Shown here: positions 57,919 to 64,000 of the stretch, in pieces
Numbering within the stretch: position 1 is the first letter of the stretch
How the letters are laid out: the number at the start of each line of letters is the position of its first letter
Origin: Centroberyx gerrardi
Lineage: Eukaryota; Chordata; Actinopteri; Beryciformes; Berycidae
DNA length: 64,000 nucleotides
Reading direction: 5' to 3'
Assembly (NCBI RefSeq): GCF_048128805.1
Contig: NC_136000.1
Coordinates: 14,416,854 to 14,480,853, forward strand
Position numbers and translations under genes: made by a program
Notes under the pieces: model-generated
What the model saw: only the letters and a program-made list of their open reading frames with translations
What the model was told of the DNA's origin: nothing
The model's database searches: none

Positions 57919-59834
57919 CTACTCTCACAAAATGATTGATTAGCAAAACACTGAAACAAAGTATGTAACAATATTAGCAATATTGAATGATTCATTCACT
58001 TTTCTTAAATGGATGTATAGCATTTTTTGACTAATCATGACTGTAGAAACATGTGAGAGGTCTGATCCATGCCTAGCTGAGTGGCAATTCAACAACTTGG
58101 ATATATGAAACATTTCATGCAAGTTGGAGTACAGTATGAAATGGATGGCCAAAACTGCAGAGAAAAAAAGCAAGTTCATAATTCAATATCTCTAAAAAAA
58201 TAAAAAAATAAATAGGAGTACTGAGAGTTATTATTACTGTTTCAGTGTTATAACTTAATCAACTGAGGAAATCACCCGCTATTCTTTGAAAAATACCATA
58301 ATTTGTTTTTCTTGTGCTGAATCAAATAGTGGATATTTCATTTGGTAATGAAACTCATATAACATATAACTATAGGATATGACTATGGGTGAAAGCAGAG
58401 GTCAGGGAGGAAATGTTCTGTCTATAATGGTTAATGTCCATCATTTCCCGTCTCCCAGCCAGCCGGAGAACAATCGTACAGACCGGCAGTGTGGACAGAA
58501 CTGCTGTCCTCCCACTACAGCAACCTTCCTGCCAAATTTCTAGCCATCCTCAAGAGGTCAGTCCTCTGGAAAAAAATCCCAAAACCTCTGAATATTTCAC
58601 AACAGAGGTGTGGCTTACAGGCCCTCTGAGTGGATCATTGTTTCTGTGTTTTGCTGCTTTGCATATTATAGTCTCTGGACATACGGATGATTATGGCGTT
58701 TAGTTTGTGGAGTTTTAATATTGAGCTTTGTCAACCCAACATGTTTAGTGAATAAAACCATTCAAACTTGTGTCACTCTCTAATAACATAACTAGAGAGT
58801 CTTTTCACTCGTAATTGATGAGGAGGGTGAAAACATTTTCTAGTACTTTGTCACCCAGTTAAATATATGTGGTGAGTCTCCATGCCTGTATTATCAGACT
58901 AACACTTGTAATCTCGGACCTGACTAAGCCTGCCACTCCTGCTGCTTACACCCTGCCTGCTGCAGGACGCTGTGGGCTTGCCTGCCTACTCCATACATTT
59001 ATCTGTTAACTGGGCCACTGAAGACAAGCCTCTGAGTCACTGAGCCTTCAGTATCAGGCCCAGAAGGACATGAGGGCTGGTGTGGTTGCACAACTGGCAA
59101 AGAGGCTCTGAGTGGGCAAGCCATGGATGAACGTTATCTTTGACACGACTGAAGAGGAGCACTCAGTCAAGTATGCATACAGAACAATGAGTGGGATAGG
59201 TGGATTAAGCATAATAAGCTAGCGGACCCCAGAATTTAAAGGGTATAAGTTTGTGAATTCTGCAATGTGGCAATGACACCTTGTACTTTCAGACATTGTG
59301 AAAGAGCACACTGGAGAGAGGGAACAGATAATTATGGGCAGCCAATTGATGTGTTTTGGACACTAGTCTCCACAGAGACATCCCAGGGTGGCTGTGATAG
59401 GCTGTCCAGGCCGTGCGCGGCACTATCATGGCTAGCAGGCTAAGAATAGCCGCGCCTGTAGGCTCATCCTCCACCTGCCATCTCTCCGGTGCCGGGTGGA
59501 AGGAATGGGCCCGCTGAGCTGGAGGAGGTGAGGGAAGGGAAGGGAAGCGGGGTGGAAAGGAAGTGCTGAGAGGGACTAGAGGATTAAAGCTGTCCCCTGA
59601 TGGCAGCACCAAACACACAGATTCCAGAGGCACATGGCAGCCCGCTGTGCTCGCACCACGCTCACTCCAATCAGTGGAGCCGTACACACACAGCGTACAC
59701 TTCCATTTTCAAAGTGCATTCACTCAGGGAAAGCTCCAGACCATCAAAAAATCTTTTTAACACAAATGTATATACTGTAATAATCATCTCTCTGTGGTTT
59801 CAGGTAACGTTTTAACCTTTATTTACCCAGGATA

Positions 59835-60000
59835 CGTTGGCTAAGCCCGTTTGCTCTTTTTCAGACACACCCTGCCCTATAGCTACACAGTCACATCTGG
59901 GAGCTTCCCAGTACTACTACATTGGTCTAATGTTGGACATTGAGCAACTCCAGTGAAGATATTTGGGGTTAAGCACCTTGCTCATGGTCACCTAAACAGC
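59835..60000. repeat. Retroposon-like fragment
   Basis: GGGGTTAAGCACCTTGCTCA (59966-59985) is a motif shared by many teleost interspersed repeats, here preceded by TTTATTTACCCAGGATA-type sequence. Boundaries are not defined. Confidence 0.45.
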
Positions 60001-60331
60001 AGTTAGTGACATGAACTTCTCCCACATTTCCCCCGAGTTTTGCACTGTGTGCAATATGCTTATTTCTAATACGACTGCTACAATTCTCCATGATACAATC
60101 TTTGGAAAATACAGTGACTAAAGCTCATTATATATGCATAGAAACAATTTATTTTTGGTTTTATGCTCTTACATATTTTCCAGGCTCTGGAATGCATCTG
60201 CTTAACCTACTTATTGAAACCACTTAGCCCCCAGTTATTACCATGATCATTTACTTAATATTAGGGCAGCAAAAACACCATCGTGCACGTCCCTATTTGA
60301 AAATGCTGAGTGGGCATGTCCCAGAAGAGAA

Positions 60332-60368
<37 letters not shown>

Positions 60369-60379
60369 CAGAGAGAGAC

Positions 60380-60426
<47 letters not shown>

Positions 60427-60494
60427 AAGAGGGACTGTACATAAAAACCAAATTACAAGGGAAGAATGCACACCCTAACCCTGGGCTTCGAGTA

Positions 60495-60569
<75 letters not shown>
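60332..60569. repeat. (GA)n, (CT)n, (CA)n microsatellite cluster
   Basis: An interrupted (GA)n of about 90 bp (60332-60424), then (CT)n at 60494-60532 running directly into (CA)n at 60533-60569. The GA and CT blocks are complementary and could form a hairpin with a 70-bp loop. Confidence 0.95.
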
Positions 60570-60570
<1 letters not shown>

Positions 60571-63500
60571 ACCTACGCATACACACATACACTGCAAAGG
60601 GAAAATAAAAACATGCTGTGGGGGGCTCAAACAGAGCATCATGGAATCTCAAATGCTCTTTCTGTCCTTTCTATTCACAGGACGTTTCTCCCCCTGAGAC
60701 ATCCCTGAAAGACTGACCCTGTTTAAGATGACTGTGGTAATGTGTGAACCGAGGAGGGGGCAAGTCACTGAATGAATTCATCTTTCAAAAACAGGCACCA
60801 AGCACCCTAAGGGGAGGAACATGTCACATGATAGGAGCAACTATGTCCAACTATGTCCTAGATTTAACTGTTAAGCGAGATTGAACGGAGTGACTTTCGT
60901 GCTGATGGTTGTAACCTAAATGCGAGAAACTGCGGGACCCAGGTGTGAGGACTTGACTGAGTGTTGTGGAGTGTTGTTGTGGAGCGTAGAGTAACAGAGG
61001 AGAGAGCGGTGATGCTGGGAGGGGTATTCCACAACGGGCCAGGCGTGCCGGCTGTCTTAGCTCTAAGCCGGCCAGTGGCTCTGAAAACACCGTCTCTCTG
61101 TGGAGTTTCCACTTCCAACAGCTGAAGGTTATTATCCACGGCCAAGGTCGGAGGAATGCTCGGACGAGTGGCGCCGGCCCAATATTTAAACACATTTCTC
61201 AACTGAACAACCTCTGGGACAGCGTGACAAAGCCAGCTTCATAATTGACCAAGCCCTGTCCCTAACCATCCCTGTCATCTGCAAATGCTAAACTAATGTG
61301 TAGGAAGGCTGGGGAGGCAACACAGACTGACAAGATGTTCCTCATCGTCACAGAATAATATTATTTCTAGCATGTCAGAGGATGAACAGCTGTATTATGT
61401 AGCGATGGAAACGCTTCAAAACCCAAATACACCATTTGTCTGTCACTTTATCTTACAACAATATTAAGTATCTCAAAAATGATGTCTGAGAAGTATTCTA
61501 GATAGATTCCCACTGGTTTTTGAAGCGGTCTGATGTCAACAAAACATTTGTGTAGGGGCAGGGGTGTGTGAGCGCCCCGGTGCTGCTGACCTCTGTCAGG
61601 ACGGGAACTCCAGGAATGTCCAGCGGGTCAACATGGAGTTCCCTCCGTCAAGCTGCTCTCAACAAACACATTTTTCACCCACTCAACAGCAGGAATGCCT
61701 ACGTCTCAGAGCTGACTACACGCTTTCTCTCCTGCCCCTAGTGCCCACTGTCTGTGCTATAGATACATCATGTAAACCCCGTAAAGGATCAGCAGCACCT
61801 GTTTGCCTCGCGACTGTTGGCCCTTTTCACTTCAACACATCCAGTGGGTGAACGCTGCAGAGTGAAATGTGTCTCTGCATCCTCTCTAAAGACAGCAAAC
61901 TTCTGCAAACTGAAAACATTTCTCCAATTCATTTCCCTTTTCATCTATTTTGCATAGTATTTCCAAAATGGACAATAATAGCAATAGCCACAGGCCGCTC
62001 TTTGTATTTCAGTGTGGTCTGATGTGACCTTTTCAGTGTTCTCACATTCAGTTACTATTGACACACTCATGGCCTTTAACTCATTTAATAAAAGCACTGC
62101 AGACCCAAGACTTCCTATACTCAAAAATGTGCAGCCTTGTATTTGTATCCGCTGTGACGTAGTTGTAGTGTTTACAGAGAGTTTAAAATGTGGAGGAAGT
62201 TGACAAGCTTTTGTATTTTCCTTCAGGTGTGTAAACACAATGGCGCTTCCCATCCAGCAGCGCTTCCTGTGAATTCTTGAATTCTTGGCTGCTGAAGATG
62301 AGCGATGACACATGACGTTGTTTTGTTCAAAAACAGTCACATAACACGAGTGACCGATGGCCACCAGGAGCAAAGGTATCAAGGTTTTATAAAAGGCTCA
62401 GGCGGATTTACCGTTCTGGCCAAATATGGAAGAGTGTGAAATCGTGCTGGCGTTAGCGACGGTCACATTATTGGTTGAAAGGTAGGGTTCACATCGTCCT
62501 CTGTGTTCCCAGAAGACCCTTTTTTTCTCAGCCTTGCCTGGACGATCACTTACATAACAGCTCACCACCGCCTCCACCTGTCCCTCGGAAGGCCGATGGC
62601 AGCTGCAGGCCCGCACCCCACGACACTTCCCATGTCATCAACGTCATCACTTAGACCGTAAAGACTGCCTCACATCTCAGACAAGGGTTGCTTTACGGAT
62701 AGGTTTACCAGAAACACATTGTCATATGTGGAAAGGAACATCAATTACAGCTGTGAGGGGCCCAACGGTATCAATATCTGTGAACAAGGGACCTCAGCAT
62801 GATGAATCACCTTTCACGAAGAGACTGGCTAAACAGTTCCATAGAGTACAGCACATCTCAAATATTCCACACAGATCAGTTTATGGCCCCCTTCATCGAG
62901 TTTCCCCCCACCCTCTTGGGATGACGATTGAGTAACATCAGAGAATCCGAACCCACGCAACACACACAAACTGTGACCCGACAGCCTCCCCAACCCACTG
63001 GAAAACAATGAGCCAGAGGAGAAAGGAACAAGCAACACCTCAGTAACTACAATGAACCTAGAGACAGCTGCTGGAGAGCTGTTCAAATTCACAGGCACTC
63101 CCATGACACAGAAAGCCTTTCTCGTTCTCAGTCACATATGTCTGTGGCTTTCAACCGCGTTGATTCTAGCCTTTCTCTACCTCATGATAGGGGGGCTAAA
63201 CACATGCAAATTAAACCACAAGTCCCTCCTAAGCTCAGTCTTCTTTTCCGAACAACAGGTTTTCAGCTCCACCACAACTCGGCGATATTGTCAGGCCTTT
63301 AAACAACTCGTTTCTACAACATGAGCCTCTCATTTACCTTCTAGTAATCTGCTGGCTTATCCTAACGATGTTTACTCTCTTCATCCACAGGCGCATCTGA
63401 ATATTTAAAAAGAAACACATCTAACGTTTAAATCAGAGGAAGAATCTCCATCAGGAAAATGACATTGAGCTGTGGATCGTTGCTCTACTAATATTAAACA

Positions 63501-64000
63501 TGTAAACACAGCTGGAGCGCCCAGTTCATCAGCAGGCTATACAGGGACGGTCTCGGTTTGTCCTGTGTTAGGTAGGGTGTGTCAGAGTAGCTGTATGTGG
63601 ACAGCAAATAGGTTACAGGCCAAGGCTACACTGGGACATAGTGTGTGTTTTGATTGGTAGTGAAAAGTAAGAGGTCAGAAGTTTTCCTTTCACACCCTAC
63701 CAATCTGTTAACAAGTGGTGCACATGCCCATGCTGTCCTTCCGTGATAAAGGGATTTGCAGCTTCCCCATATTGCACTATCAACTTCCTTTAATTTGTTT
63801 CCCCTTGGTACACAGTTTCTTGAGGTCTGCTGTGTAGGGGCTTGGCCTATACATATATTTGTCCCTTCAGTTTTTCATTATCCTTAACTTCAACACATTG
63901 ATTCAGCTATGGTGTAGAGAACTGCTCCTATATAGATAGTAGACAGGTAAATCTAAGTTTGTTCTCTTTCGTACAATATAGGCTACATATTGTGCCAAAA

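Noticed and set aside
60293..60652. Open frames through the GA/CT/CA cluster
   Set aside because: Pure microsatellite translation.
63052..63324. 90-codon open frame with a hydrophobic segment (one possible membrane helix)
   Set aside because: No recognisable family, no codon-use or splice support, and it lies in what is probably dapk2 intron 1. One hydrophobic stretch is common by chance.

Overview
The window looks like nuclear DNA of a ray-finned fish, most likely a spiny-rayed (percomorph-type) teleost. Genes are split by GT-AG introns, coding density is low, and di- and mononucleotide microsatellites are abundant. Dispersed repeats include an internally deleted Tc1/mariner copy, hAT-type elements of the GGTTCTCAACC family, a TTAA-flanked long-TIR element and a tRNA-type SINE. 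No bacterial operon, viral genome, CRISPR array or RNA gene was found. The species cannot be named from the sequence.

Four protein-coding genes are supported. (1) Positions 57-1456 (+) are the last two coding exons of usp3, a histone H2A/H2B deubiquitinase. They contain the catalytic His box, followed by an unusual tail of 22 tandem pentapeptides. (2) Positions 4199-9096 (+) are a complete two-exon fbxl22 (228 aa), an F-box/LRR SCF adaptor known from muscle. (3) Positions 35349-39713 (+) are a complete five-coding-exon ciart/CHRONO (363 aa), a circadian repressor of CLOCK:BMAL1, with a likely non-coding first exon ending at 33075. (4) Positions 57769 down to 50706 (-) are dapk2, a calmodulin-regulated death-associated protein kinase. 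Only its first coding exon is missing, probably beyond the right edge. It carries two alternative 3' ends, one coiled-coil and one calmodulin-binding, plus a 27-nt microexon and a (UG)n-type 3' splice site.

Layout: usp3 3' end and UTR (0-2.6 kb); short intergenic stretch with CArG-like boxes (2.6-4.2 kb); fbxl22 (4.2-9.5 kb); a 23-kb gene-free, repeat-rich stretch (9.5-32.7 kb) holding most mobile elements, a microsatellite cluster near 24 kb and one arm-pair of a perfect 59-bp inverted repeat; ciart (32.7-40.7 kb); a 9-kb gene-free gap (40.7-49.7 kb); dapk2 (49.7-57.8 kb); and what is probably dapk2 intron 1 to the end.

The usp3-fbxl22-dapk2 grouping matches the vertebrate USP3-FBXL22-HERC1-DAPK2 neighbourhood as I recall it, but herc1 is absent here and ciart sits in the interval. 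The genes do not form a pathway; they are linked by synteny. The most unusual signal is the usp3 pentapeptide tail.
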